Of a stretch of 64,000 bases of DNA, positions 34,465 to 42,776 are shown piece by piece (within the stretch, counting starts at the first letter, position 1; every line of letters begins with the position of its first letter). Origin of the DNA: Hyphomicrobiales bacterium (GTDB lineage Bacteria > Pseudomonadota > Alphaproteobacteria > Rhizobiales > Rhizobiaceae). The position numbers and the translations under genes are program-made. The DNA lies in assembly GCA_002709005.1 (NCBI GenBank), contig PAPH01000044.1:1-64000 (forward strand), given 5' to 3'. The notes beneath the pieces are model-generated. The model worked only from the letters and a program-made list of their open reading frames with translations, ran no database searches and was not told where the DNA came from.

Positions 34465-35793
34465 ATGTCCAACCGCACCACCGTGACACCCAACGACCTT
34501 CGCGCCTTCTGGATGCCGTTTACGGCCAACCGGCAGTTCAAGCAGGACCCGCGCATGCTGGTCGCCGCCGAGGACATGCACTTCACCTCCTCGGACGGCC
34601 GCAAGATCCTCGACGGCACGGCGGGCCTGTGGTGCGTCAACGCCGGCCATTGCCGCCCGAAGATCACCGAGGCGATCCGCCAACAGGCCGGCGAACTGGA
34701 CTATGCGCCGGCCTTCCAGATGGGGCATCCGAAAGCCTTCGAACTGGCCAACCGGCTGATCGACATCGCTCCCGACCACATGGGCCACCTGCTTTTCACC
34801 AACTCCGGATCGGAATCCGTCGATACCGCGCTCAAGGTGGCTATCGCCTATCACCGCGCCAAGGGCGATGGCTCGCGCTTCCGCCTCATCGGCCGCGAGC
34901 GTGGCTATCACGGGGTGAATTTCGGCGGCATTTCGGTGGGCGGCATCGTCGCCAACCGCAAGATGTTCGGCACGCTGCTGACCGGCGTCGACCACCTCCC
35001 CCATACCCATCTTCCGGGCAAGAACACCTATACCAGGGGCGTGCCCGAGCACGGCGCGGAACTCGCCGATGAGCTGACACGCATCGTCACCCTGCACGAT
35101 CCCTCCACCATCGCCGCCGTCATCGTCGAGCCGGTGGCGGGTTCAACCGGCGTGCTGATCCCGCCGAAGGGCTATCTGCAGAAGCTGCGCGAGATCTGCA
35201 CCCAGCACGGCATCCTGTTGATCTTCGACGAGGTGATCACCGGTTACGGCCGCCTCGGCGCGCCTTTCGCAGCCGACTATTTCGACGTAAAGCCCGATAT
35301 CATGGTCACCGCCAAGGGCCTGACCAACGGCGTCATTCCGATGGGCGCGGTCTTTGTCACCCCCGAGATCCACGACGCCTTCATGAACGGGCCGGAACAT
35401 CTCATCGAGTTCTTCCACGGCTACACCTATTCCGGCAATCCGATCGCCTCGGCCGCCGGTCTCGCCACCATCGAGACCTACAAGGAGGAAGGCCTCTTCG
35501 AGCGCGCCGCCGATCTTGCGCCCTATTGGGAGGACGGCCTGCACTCGCTCAAGGGTGAACCGCACGTCATCGACATCCGCAATATCGGTCTCGTCGGCGC
35601 GGTCGAACTCGAACCGATCGCCGGCTCGCCGACCAAGCGGGCCTTCTCCTGCTTCCTGCGCGCCTGGGAAAAGGGTCTTCTGATCCGTACCACCGGGGAC
35701 ATCATCGCGCTCTCGCCGCCGCTGATCATCTCGAAGGAACAGATCGACGAGATCATCGACACGCTCCGCGCGGTCCTCAACGAGGTCGATTGA
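34465..35793 (+). CDS. Omega-amino acid:pyruvate aminotransferase (class III, beta-alanine type)
   Basis: 442 residues of fold-type I, class III. The PLP lysine is Lys284 in TAKGLTNG and the pyridine-binding Asp255 lies in FDEVITGYGR. In this setting it should move the amino group of beta-alanine or 3-aminoisobutyrate, the end products of pyrimidine breakdown, to pyruvate, giving malonic or methylmalonic semialdehyde. It heads the plus-strand pathway operon and is divergent from the RutR-like regulator. GGGGAAC precedes the start. Confidence 0.92.
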   Translation: MSNRTTVTPNDLRAFWMPFTANRQFKQDPRMLVAAEDMHFTSSDGRKILDGTAGLWCVNAGHCRPKITEAIRQQAGELDYAPAFQMGHPKAFELANRLIDIAPDHMGHLLFTNSGSESVDTALKVAIAYHRAKGDGSRFRLIGRERGYHGVNFGGISVGGIVANRKMFGTLLTGVDHLPHTHLPGKNTYTRGVPEHGAELADELTRIVTLHDPSTIAAVIVEPVAGSTGVLIPPKGYLQKLREICTQHGILLIFDEVITGYGRLGAPFAADYFDVKPDIMVTAKGLTNGVIPMGAVFVTPEIHDAFMNGPEHLIEFFHGYTYSGNPIASAAGLATIETYKEEGLFERAADLAPYWEDGLHSLKGEPHVIDIRNIGLVGAVELEPIAGSPTKRAFSCFLRAWEKGLLIRTTGDIIALSPPLIISKEQIDEIIDTLRAVLNEVD

Positions 35794-35878
35794 TGGCCCT
35801 CCTCCGGGCCATCGCGCAGCCTTCGGCTGCCGCCTCGCGCGGCGCCTCCAGAAAAATCCCGCCCCTGAACGACACCAG

Positions 35879-35903
35879 GCGGGGCATGTCCATCATGCCC
35901 CGC
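35879..35903 (+). promoter_or_regulatory. Intercistronic hairpin before the beta-ureidopropionase gene
   Basis: A perfect 10-bp stem GCGGGGCATG / CATGCCCCGC with loop TCCAT lies in the 147-bp gap after the aminotransferase gene. There is no T tract, so it more likely sets message stability or partial read-through than full termination. The rest of the gap shows only a smaller GCAGCC/GGCTGC stem near 35816-35830. Confidence 0.55.
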
Positions 35904-35940
35904 TCCACGATATCCGTTTCGGACTGACAGGAGATCGACC

Positions 35941-37191
35941 ATGGCCGCACCGGCAGCAAACATGAAGATCAACGCCGACAGGCTGTGGGACTCGCTGATG
36001 GAGATGGCCAGGATCGGCCCGGGTGTGGCCGGCGGCAACAACCGCCAGACGCTGACCGACGAGGACGGCGAAGGCCGCAAGCTGTTCCAGAAATGGTGCG
36101 AGGATGCGGGCCTCACCATGGGCGTCGATACCATGGGCAACATGTTCATGACACGGCCCGGCACCGATCCCGATGCCCTTCCGGTCTATGTCGGCTCGCA
36201 CCTCGACACCCAGCCGACCGGCGGCAAGTATGACGGCGTTCTGGGTGTGCTCGGCGGGCTCGAACTCGTCCGCACGCTCAACGATCTGGGGGTCAAGACG
36301 AAGCATCCGATCGTGGTCACCAACTGGACCAACGAGGAAGGCACCCGCTTCGCCCCCGCCATGCTCGCCTCCGGCGTCTTCGCTGGCATCCACGAGCAGG
36401 ACTGGGCCTATGCCCGAACGGATGCGAAGGAAAAAACGTTTGGCGCCGAACTCGAACGCATCGGCTGGAAGGGCGACGAGGAAGTGGGCGCGCGCAAGAT
36501 GCACGCCTTCTTCGAACTTCACATCGAGCAGGGCCCTATCCTCGAGGCCGAGGGCAAGGATATCGGCGTCGTCACCCACGGCCAGGGCCTTTCCTGGACC
36601 CAGGTGACGATCACCGGCAAGGACGCCCATACCGGTTCCACCCCGATGCCGATGCGCCGCAATGCAGGCCTCGGCATGGCGAAAGTGCTTCAGTTGGTCG
36701 ACGAGATTGCCTGGAGCCACAAACCGGATGCCGTGGGTGCGGCAGGCCATATCGATGTCTATCCCAATTCCCGCAACGTCATCCCCGGCAAGGTCGTCTT
36801 CACCGTCGATTTCCGCTCCCCGAACCTCGCCGTCATCGAGGACATGGAGAAGCGCCTCAAGGAGGGAGCGAAGAAGATCTGCGACGAAATGGGTCTCGGC
36901 ATCGCGTTCGAGAAGACCGGCGGCTTCGATCCGGTCACCTTCGACGAAAAATGCGTGACCGCCATCCGCGACGCAGCCGAGCGTCTGGGCTATTCCCACC
37001 GCAATATCATCTCGGGCGCCGGTCACGACGCCTGCTGGATCAACCGCGTGGCCCCGACCGCCATGGTCATGTGCCCCTGCGTCGACGGGCTGTCGCACAA
37101 CGAGGCCGAGGAGATCTCCAGAGAATGGGCCGCCGCCGGCGCCAACGTGCTGATGCATGCGGTGGTCGAGACCGCGGAGATTGTGGAGTAA
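35941..37191 (+). CDS. Beta-ureidopropionase-type Zn-dependent amidohydrolase (M20 family)
   Basis: 416 residues of the M20 N-carbamoyl-amino-acid hydrolase group. Metal-binding motifs are GSHLDTQPTGGKYDG, NEEGTRF, ELHIEQGP and GAGHDACW. It should hydrolyse N-carbamoyl-beta-alanine and the thymine-derived homologue to the beta-amino acid, carbon dioxide and ammonia, the third step of the pathway. Its dihydropyrimidinase partner is encoded three genes downstream. Allantoate amidohydrolase is the closest alternative, but the neighbours favour ureidopropionase. A CAGGAG site lies before the start. Confidence 0.92.
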   Translation: MAAPAANMKINADRLWDSLMEMARIGPGVAGGNNRQTLTDEDGEGRKLFQKWCEDAGLTMGVDTMGNMFMTRPGTDPDALPVYVGSHLDTQPTGGKYDGVLGVLGGLELVRTLNDLGVKTKHPIVVTNWTNEEGTRFAPAMLASGVFAGIHEQDWAYARTDAKEKTFGAELERIGWKGDEEVGARKMHAFFELHIEQGPILEAEGKDIGVVTHGQGLSWTQVTITGKDAHTGSTPMPMRRNAGLGMAKVLQLVDEIAWSHKPDAVGAAGHIDVYPNSRNVIPGKVVFTVDFRSPNLAVIEDMEKRLKEGAKKICDEMGLGIAFEKTGGFDPVTFDEKCVTAIRDAAERLGYSHRNIISGAGHDACWINRVAPTAMVMCPCVDGLSHNEAEEISREWAAAGANVLMHAVVETAEIVE

Positions 37192-37197
37192 TTCGCG

Positions 37198-37833
37198 ATG
37201 ACCCTCGCCACCATCTTCGCCTTCGCCGCCATGGCCGCGCTGCTCATCATGTCGCCCGGCCCCAATGGCGTGCTGATCGCTAAGACCGTTCCCACCTCCG
37301 GACGCGCAGCCGGCTTCGCCAATATTGCAGGGTTCGTGGTCGCCTTCTTCGTCCACGGCACCTTCGCGATATTCGGCCTGTCGCTCCTGCTTCTGCAGTC
37401 CGCCAACCTTTTTCTGGCCGTCAAGCTGCTTGGCGCGGCCTACCTGATCTTCATCGGGGTCAAGGCGCTCCGCTCGGCTTGGCGCAACCGCCCCGCCCCG
37501 CTTGCCAAGGTTGCACCGGCGCGCAGAAAGCGCGGCCTGACGAAAGCCTTTATCGAGGGCTTTCTGACCAACGCGCTCAATCCCAAGGTGGCAATGTTCT
37601 ACGTCGCGGCGTTTCCGCAATTCATTCCGCACGATACAGTTGCCCCGCTATCCGCCTACCTGCTGGTTGCCATTCATGCCGCGTTGAATGTGGCCTGGTT
37701 CGCGCCGATGGTGTTGCTGTTCGACCGGCTGTCGACAGTTGCGCGCGGCGACCGTGTGCAGCGCTGGATCAGGGGCCTCACCGGAGCGGTCTTCATCGGC
37801 TTCGGCATCAAGCTCGCCACCCTGCGCCCGTGA
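37198..37833 (+). CDS. LysE-family exporter
   Basis: 211 residues with about six membrane helices and the LysE/RhtB opening AALLIMSPGPNGVLIA. It starts 6 bp after the hydrolase gene, so it belongs to the pathway operon. The family exports amino acids or small metabolites; here it could release excess beta-alanine or 3-aminoisobutyrate (inference). Confidence 0.88.
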   Translation: MTLATIFAFAAMAALLIMSPGPNGVLIAKTVPTSGRAAGFANIAGFVVAFFVHGTFAIFGLSLLLLQSANLFLAVKLLGAAYLIFIGVKALRSAWRNRPAPLAKVAPARRKRGLTKAFIEGFLTNALNPKVAMFYVAAFPQFIPHDTVAPLSAYLLVAIHAALNVAWFAPMVLLFDRLSTVARGDRVQRWIRGLTGAVFIGFGIKLATLRP

Positions 37834-37855
37834 CCGGAAATGTGAGGAGAGAAAC

Positions 37856-38617
37856 ATGAGCGAGAACGCCAAAATCGTCCCGATCGAGAAAACCGACGAG
37901 CGCCAGCTCCGCATCGATCTCGCCGCAGCCCTCCGTCTCGCCGCGCGCAACGACTGGCACGAGGGTGTGGCCAACCACTTCTCGGCGGCCGTCTCGCCTG
38001 ACGGGAAGAAATTTCTCGTCAATCCGCGCTGGAAGCATTTTTCGCGAGCCAAGGCCTCCGGCCTGCTGCTGGTCGATGCTGACGATCCCGAGACGATGAA
38101 GCGCCCCGACGCGCCCGATCCATCTGCCTGGTCGATCCATTCGGCGATCCACCGCAACCTGCCGCATGCCCGCGTTGCGCTGCATCTTCACCCGCCTTAC
38201 GCCACGACGCTCGCGACGCTGAAGGATCCGGCGATCTACCCGATCGACCAGGTCACCGCACGCTTCTACAATCGCCTCGCTATCGACCAGTCCTTCGGCG
38301 GCATCGCCACCGAGGAAGCCGAGGGCGAGCGCATCGCCGCCACCATCGGCAATCACTCCGCCGTCATGATGGGCAATCATGGTGTGACCACGCTCGGCCA
38401 CACGGTCGCCGAAGCCTTCGACGCCATGTACCATCTCGAACGCGCGGCGCGGACCATGGTGCTCGCCTATTCGACCGGCCGCGAGCTGAACATCATGCCA
38501 CACGACCTCGCCGAGGCGACGGCCGCCGAATGGGACGTCTACAAGGACGCCGAGCACGCCCATTTCGCCGAGATGAAGCGGATCCTCGATCACGAGGATC
38601 CCTCCTACGCCGATTGA
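37856..38617 (+). CDS. Class II aldolase/adducin-domain protein
   Basis: 253 residues of the class II aldolase fold. The metal-binding pair HLHPP and a later MMGNHG are present, and the N-terminal NHFSAAVSPDG is typical of the adducin-like group. It starts 22 bp after the exporter gene with GAGGAGAGA before it. It is a regular partner of dihydropyrimidinase genes in Rhizobiales as far as I recall, yet no aldol step is part of the known pathway. It might deal with the semialdehyde product. Confidence 0.85.
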   Translation: MSENAKIVPIEKTDERQLRIDLAAALRLAARNDWHEGVANHFSAAVSPDGKKFLVNPRWKHFSRAKASGLLLVDADDPETMKRPDAPDPSAWSIHSAIHRNLPHARVALHLHPPYATTLATLKDPAIYPIDQVTARFYNRLAIDQSFGGIATEEAEGERIAATIGNHSAVMMGNHGVTTLGHTVAEAFDAMYHLERAARTMVLAYSTGRELNIMPHDLAEATAAEWDVYKDAEHAHFAEMKRILDHEDPSYAD

Positions 38618-38655
38618 TCCGCACACCCGAGAAAAAACGAGACAAGGGGAAACAG

Positions 38656-40110
38656 ATGAGCACAGTGATCAAGAACGGAACCATCGTCACCGCCGACCTG
38701 ACCTACAAGTCGGACGTCAAGATCGACAACGGCGTGATCACCGAGATCGGCCCGGACCTGAAGGGTGACGAGACGCTGGACGCGACCGGCTGCTACGTGA
38801 TGCCGGGCGGCATCGACCCCCACGTCCACCTCGAAATGCCCTTCATGGGCACCTATTCCACCGACGATTTCGAAAGCGGCACCCGCGCGGCCCTGGCCGG
38901 CGGCACCACCATGGTCGTCGATTTCTGCCTGCCCAACCCGGAGCAGTCGCTGCTCGAGGCGATCCAGCGCTGGGACAACAAGTCGACGCGCGCCAACTGC
39001 GATTATTCCTTCCACATGGCAATCACCTGGTGGGGCGAGCAGGTCTTCAATGAGATGGAGACGGTGGTCCGCGAGAAGGGCATCAACACCTTCAAGCACT
39101 TCATGGCCTACAAGGGCGCCCTGATGGTGCAGGACGACGAGATGTATGCCTCCTTCCAGCGCTGCGCGGAACTGGGCGCCATGCCGCTGGTCCATGCCGA
39201 GAACGGCGACGTGGTGGCCGACCTTTCGGCGAAACTCCTCGCTGAAGGCAATAACGGTCCCGAGGCACACGCCTATTCCCGTCCGCCACAGGTCGAGGGC
39301 GAGGCCACCAACCGCGCCATCATGATTGCCGACATGGCGGGCGTGCCGCTTTATGTGGTCCACACCTCCTGCGAACAGAGCCATGAGGCCATCCGCCGCG
39401 CGCGGCAGAACGGCATGCGTGTCTTCGGCGAGCCGCTGATCCAGCACCTGACGCTCGACGAGAGCGAGTATTTCGACAAGGACTGGGACCACGCCGCCCG
39501 CCGCGTGATGTCGCCGCCCTTCCGCAACAAGCAGCACCAGGATTCGCTCTGGGCCGGCCTGCAATCGGGTTCGCTGCAGGTGGTTGCCACCGACCACTGC
39601 GCGTTCACCACCGACCAGAAGCGCTTCGGCGTCGGCGACTTCACCAAGATCCCGAACGGCACAGGCGGCCTCGAAGACCGCCTGCCCATGCTCTGGACCT
39701 ACGGCGTGGCGACCGGCCGGCTGACGATGAACGAGTTCGTCGCCGTTACCTCCACCAACATCGCCAAGATCCTCAACTGCTACCCGAAGAAGGGCGCGAT
39801 CCTCGTCGGCGCGGATGCCGATATCGTGGTCTGGGATCCGGAGAAGGAAAAGACAATCTCCGCCAAGACCCAGCAATCGGCGATCGACTATAACGTCTTC
39901 GAGGGCAAGAAGGTGAAGGGCCTGCCCCGATTCACCCTCTCGCGCGGCAAGGTCTCGGTCACCGACGGCAAGATGACCAACGAGGAAGGCTGGGGCAAGT
40001 TCGTCAAGCGCGAGCCCTATGGCGCCGTCAACAAGGCGCTGTCTACCTGGAAGGAACTCACCGCGCCACGCAAGATTGAACGTTCGGGCATCCCGGCAAC
40101 GGGGGTGTGA
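38656..40110 (+). CDS. hydA: Dihydropyrimidinase (D-hydantoinase)
   Basis: 484 residues of the cyclic amidohydrolase family. The binuclear zinc site uses His56 and His58 (DPHVHLE), a carboxylated Lys153 (AYKGALM), VHAENG, VHTSCE and ATDHCAF. It opens dihydrouracil and dihydrothymine to the N-carbamoyl beta-amino acids, the second step of the pathway, between PreTA and the beta-ureidopropionase. The start lies 38 bp after the aldolase-type gene with AAGGGGAA before it. Confidence 0.95.
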   Translation: MSTVIKNGTIVTADLTYKSDVKIDNGVITEIGPDLKGDETLDATGCYVMPGGIDPHVHLEMPFMGTYSTDDFESGTRAALAGGTTMVVDFCLPNPEQSLLEAIQRWDNKSTRANCDYSFHMAITWWGEQVFNEMETVVREKGINTFKHFMAYKGALMVQDDEMYASFQRCAELGAMPLVHAENGDVVADLSAKLLAEGNNGPEAHAYSRPPQVEGEATNRAIMIADMAGVPLYVVHTSCEQSHEAIRRARQNGMRVFGEPLIQHLTLDESEYFDKDWDHAARRVMSPPFRNKQHQDSLWAGLQSGSLQVVATDHCAFTTDQKRFGVGDFTKIPNGTGGLEDRLPMLWTYGVATGRLTMNEFVAVTSTNIAKILNCYPKKGAILVGADADIVVWDPEKEKTISAKTQQSAIDYNVFEGKKVKGLPRFTLSRGKVSVTDGKMTNEEGWGKFVKREPYGAVNKALSTWKELTAPRKIERSGIPATGV

Positions 40111-40119
40111 TGAGAGGTC

Positions 40120-40485
40120 ATGCCGAGCCTCGTCGCCAAGCCCGCCATCAGAACGGCCCGCAGACTTCGGCACGTGATGACCGAGGGAGAGCGGAAGCTC
40201 TGGGATGAACTCCGCGAGTTCCGTCGTCTCTACGGGATCCACGTACGCCGGCAGGTTCCCATCGGGGACTATGTCGTCGATTTCGCGATTCACTCGGCAA
40301 AGCTTGTCATCGAGGTCGACGGACATTTCCACGAGGACGCAGAACGGAAGATGAAGGACGCGGTGCGAGATCGATGGCTGGAAAAGGCGGGCTACAAGGT
40401 CCTTCGCTTCAGAACGGGCGAACTCGCCGACTCCTATGATGGCTGCATCCATGAAATCCTGGATGCACTCGGGGTTCTGAAATGA
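40120..40485 (+). CDS. DUF559 endonuclease-like protein
   Basis: 121 residues of the DUF559 family, which has a Vsr/restriction-endonuclease-like fold. Residues fitting a PD-(D/E)XK site are the Asp of YVVDFAIHSAK and the Glu and Asp of VIEVDGHFHE. It is 9 bp after hydA but has no link to pyrimidine metabolism. Together with the palindromic repeats that follow, it looks like a later insertion into the operon. Nuclease activity and role are not known. Confidence 0.85.
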   Translation: MPSLVAKPAIRTARRLRHVMTEGERKLWDELREFRRLYGIHVRRQVPIGDYVVDFAIHSAKLVIEVDGHFHEDAERKMKDAVRDRWLEKAGYKVLRFRTGELADSYDGCIHEILDALGVLK

Positions 40486-40505
40486 TCCGACTTAATCGAA
40501 CGCCG

Positions 40506-40552
40506 CTTACCCCCACCCCTAACCCCTCCCCTCAAGGGGGAGGGGGACGAGA
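40506..40552 (+). repeat. GC-rich palindromic repeat, copy A
   Basis: ACCCCCACCCCTAACCCCTC onward, with an internal palindrome (CCCTCCCCT / AGGGGGAGGG). It is an inverted relative of copy B at 40774-40811. Elements of this look are scattered in many alphaproteobacterial genomes and resemble REP sequences. Confidence 0.7.
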
Positions 40553-40773
40553 CCGGAGACGCCGCCTTCCTGCAGCCCGTTTCTGGCCCAACGATCCGTA
40601 CGGATTTCTCAGTTTGTTTCCTGACTTTGCTCCGGCCTTGGCTTCGCTCGCCTGTTCTCAGATTAGAGGTAGTCGTATCGCGCCGTTCACCAACGAAAGA
40701 AGACAGCGGCTCGGCTCCGTACTTGCCTTGCTTCAAAGAACGATGCCGGATGTCGATGCAGGCTCGATCCAGT
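40553..40773. other. Spacer between the inverted repeats
   Basis: About 220 bp with no convincing gene; short open frames on both strands have low-complexity products. No transposase or promoter pattern was recognised. Confidence 0.6.
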
Positions 40774-40811
40774 CCCCCCCCCCCTGGAGGGGAGGGGTTG
40801 GGGGGGGGGGT
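40774..40811 (-). repeat. GC-rich palindromic repeat, copy B, with poly-C and poly-G tracts
   Basis: A run of 11 C (40774-40784), then TGGAGGGGAGGGGTT and a run of 11 G ending at 40810. Its reverse complement matches copy A. The pair forms an inverted repeat set, as in REPIN-type elements. The G tract ends 24 bp before the next start codon. Confidence 0.7.
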
Positions 40812-40834
40812 ACTCTTCACTCGGAGTTTTTCGC

Positions 40835-41254
40835 ATGACCCAAAAGACACCTCCCCTTTCCGGCGTTCTTGAAGCCGCGCTTTATGTCGACGACCTCGAC
40901 GCGGCGAAGGGGTTTTATGGTGATGTCCTAGGCCTCGAGAAGATCACCGAAGTCGCCGGCCGCCATGTCTTCTACCGCGCCGGCGAGACCGTGGTGCTGC
41001 TGTTCATTGCCGAACAGACGCGCGTTCCGACAACCAACGCCAAACTCCCGGTCCCGCCGCACGGCGCGGACGGGGCGGGTCATCTCTGTTTTGCCGCCGA
41101 CGGCGAGGCGCTGATCGGCTGGCGTGATAGACTGGAAAGCGCCGGCGTCGCGATCGAAGCCGATTTCGAATGGCCGAACGGCGCGCGCTCGATCTATGTC
41201 CGCGATCCGGCGGGCAATTCGATCGAATTCGCCGAACCGAAACTGTGGGCGTAG
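40835..41254 (+). CDS. VOC-family (glyoxalase/bleomycin-resistance fold) protein
   Basis: 139 residues forming two beta-alpha-beta-beta-beta units: LEAALYVDDLDAAKGFYGDVLG and, at the end, IYVRDPAGNSIEFAEP, the usual metal-site Glu. It could be a lyase, isomerase or dioxygenase-like protein; the substrate is unknown. TCGGAG lies nine bases before the ATG, just after the poly-G tract. The next gene starts 32 bp downstream. Confidence 0.85.
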   Translation: MTQKTPPLSGVLEAALYVDDLDAAKGFYGDVLGLEKITEVAGRHVFYRAGETVVLLFIAEQTRVPTTNAKLPVPPHGADGAGHLCFAADGEALIGWRDRLESAGVAIEADFEWPNGARSIYVRDPAGNSIEFAEPKLWA

Positions 41255-41286
41255 AACCCGCGGGACAGAAAAAGGGAGAAACTATC

Positions 41287-41985
41287 ATGATCAAGGTCGC
41301 ACTCGTTACCGCCGGCGGTTCCGGCATGGGGGCCGCCGCCGCCCGCAAGCTGGCCGAAACCGGGCATGCGGTCGGCATCCTCTCCTCCTCCGGCAAGGGC
41401 GAGGCGCTCGCAGAGGAACTGGGCGGCCTCGGCGTCACCGGCTCGAACCAGAACGAGGACGACCTGAAGAAACTGGTCGACGGCGCCATGGAGCGATGGG
41501 GCCGGATCGACGTGCTGGTCAATTCCGCCGGCCACGGACCGCGTGCGCCGGTGCTCGAATTGACCGACGAGGACTGGCACAAGGGTCTCGATGTCTACAT
41601 GCTCTCCGCCGTCCGCCCCACCCGTCTGGTCGCCCCGATCATGGTCGAGCAGAAGGCGGGCGCGATCATCAACATCTCGACCTTCGCCGCCTTCGAGCCC
41701 GATCCGGTCTTTCCGACATCGGGCGTCTTTCGCGCCGGCCTCGCCGCCTTCTGCAAGCTGTTTTCCGACAAATATGCGGCCGACAATGTGCGGATGAACA
41801 ATGTCCTGCCGGGGTTCATCGACAGCCTGCCCGAAAATGAGGCATTCCGCGAACGCATCCCCATGGAACGCTATGGAAAAGTCGAGGAAATCGCGGAAAC
41901 GATTGCGTTTCTGGCCTCGGAAGGTGCAGGGTACATCACGGGACAGAACATCCGGGTCGACGGGGGAATTACACGATCGGTATGA
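41287..41985 (+). CDS. Divergent short-chain dehydrogenase/reductase lacking the YxxxK pair
   Basis: 232 residues with a Rossmann start (VTAGGSGMG, Ala in place of the first Gly), NSAGHGP and the C-terminal GQNIRVDGGITRSV. The usual catalytic Tyr-x3-Lys reads Ser145-x3-Arg149 (SGVFR), while the serine near 131 is kept. It may bind NAD(P) without classic reductase chemistry, or use a different proton relay. Its stop overlaps the ABC ATPase start (ATGA), so it is tied to the transporter. It could act in the pyrimidine pathway or as a regulator. Confidence 0.85.
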   Translation: MIKVALVTAGGSGMGAAAARKLAETGHAVGILSSSGKGEALAEELGGLGVTGSNQNEDDLKKLVDGAMERWGRIDVLVNSAGHGPRAPVLELTDEDWHKGLDVYMLSAVRPTRLVAPIMVEQKAGAIINISTFAAFEPDPVFPTSGVFRAGLAAFCKLFSDKYAADNVRMNNVLPGFIDSLPENEAFRERIPMERYGKVEEIAETIAFLASEGAGYITGQNIRVDGGITRSV

Positions 41986-42767
41986 GTACGCTGCCAGTCA
42001 TTTCAGCAAAAAACCTCGATCTCGTTTTCCAGACCGGCGACGGCTCGGTTCACGCGCTCTCCGACATCACGCTCGACATCGAGAAGGGCGAGTTCGTCTC
42101 CCTCATCGGCCCCTCGGGCTGCGGCAAGACCACCTTGTTGCGCGTGATCGCCGACCTCGAAAAGCCGACTTCCGGCGAGATTTCCGTCAATGGCACTACG
42201 CCTGAAAAGGCCCGCCTCGACGGTGCCTACGGCTATGTCTTCCAGCAGGCGGCCCTCTTCCCCTGGCGCACCATCGCGAAGAACGTCGCCCTGCCGCTCG
42301 AGATCATGGGGCTGCCGGCCGAGGAACGCACAAGCCGCATCAAGCGCAATCTGGATCTCGTCAATCTCACCGGATTCGAGAAGAAGTTTCCCTGGCAGCT
42401 CTCCGGCGGCATGCAGCAGCGCGCCTCCATCGCCCGCGCGCTCGCCGTCGAGCCCGACATGCTGTTGATGGACGAGCCATTCGGCGCGCTCGACGAGATC
42501 GTCCGCGATCATTTGAACGCCGAACTTCTGAAGCTCTGGGCGACCACGCAGAAGACCATCGTCTTCGTCACCCACTCGATCCCCGAGGCCGTCTATCTCT
42601 CCACCAAGATCGTGGTGATGAGCCCCCGTCCCGGCCGCATCCACGAGATCATCGACTGCGACCTCGGCGCCGACCGCCCGCTCGACATCCGTGAGACTCC
42701 CGAATTTCTCAAGATCGCCCACCAGGTCCGCGACGGCCTGCGCGAGGGACACAGCTATGATGAGTGA
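41982..42767 (+). CDS. ABC importer ATP-binding protein (NitT/Tau/ThiZ type), probable pyrimidine uptake
   Basis: 261 residues. Walker A GPSGCGKTT is at 43-51, LSGGMQQR near the middle, and MLLMDEPFGALDE follows. It is the ATPase for the two permeases and the binding protein encoded next. The family imports nitrate, taurine, sulfonates or thiamine precursors; placement in the pyrimidine operon suggests a pyrimidine or its breakdown product as cargo (inference). Confidence 0.9.
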   Translation: MSTLPVISAKNLDLVFQTGDGSVHALSDITLDIEKGEFVSLIGPSGCGKTTLLRVIADLEKPTSGEISVNGTTPEKARLDGAYGYVFQQAALFPWRTIAKNVALPLEIMGLPAEERTSRIKRNLDLVNLTGFEKKFPWQLSGGMQQRASIARALAVEPDMLLMDEPFGALDEIVRDHLNAELLKLWATTQKTIVFVTHSIPEAVYLSTKIVVMSPRPGRIHEIIDCDLGADRPLDIRETPEFLKIAHQVRDGLREGHSYDE

Positions 42768-42776
42768 GGCGCGATC

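Noticed and set aside
35893-37632. Minus-strand frame of 579 codons
   Set aside because: Antisense shadow of the beta-ureidopropionase and LysE genes, whose motifs are clear on the other strand.
38605-40452. Minus-strand frame of 615 codons
   Set aside because: Antisense shadow of the dihydropyrimidinase and DUF559 genes.
40506-40811. Insertion sequence or CRISPR array
   Set aside because: There is no transposase, and only two repeat copies in inverted orientation, so neither label fits.
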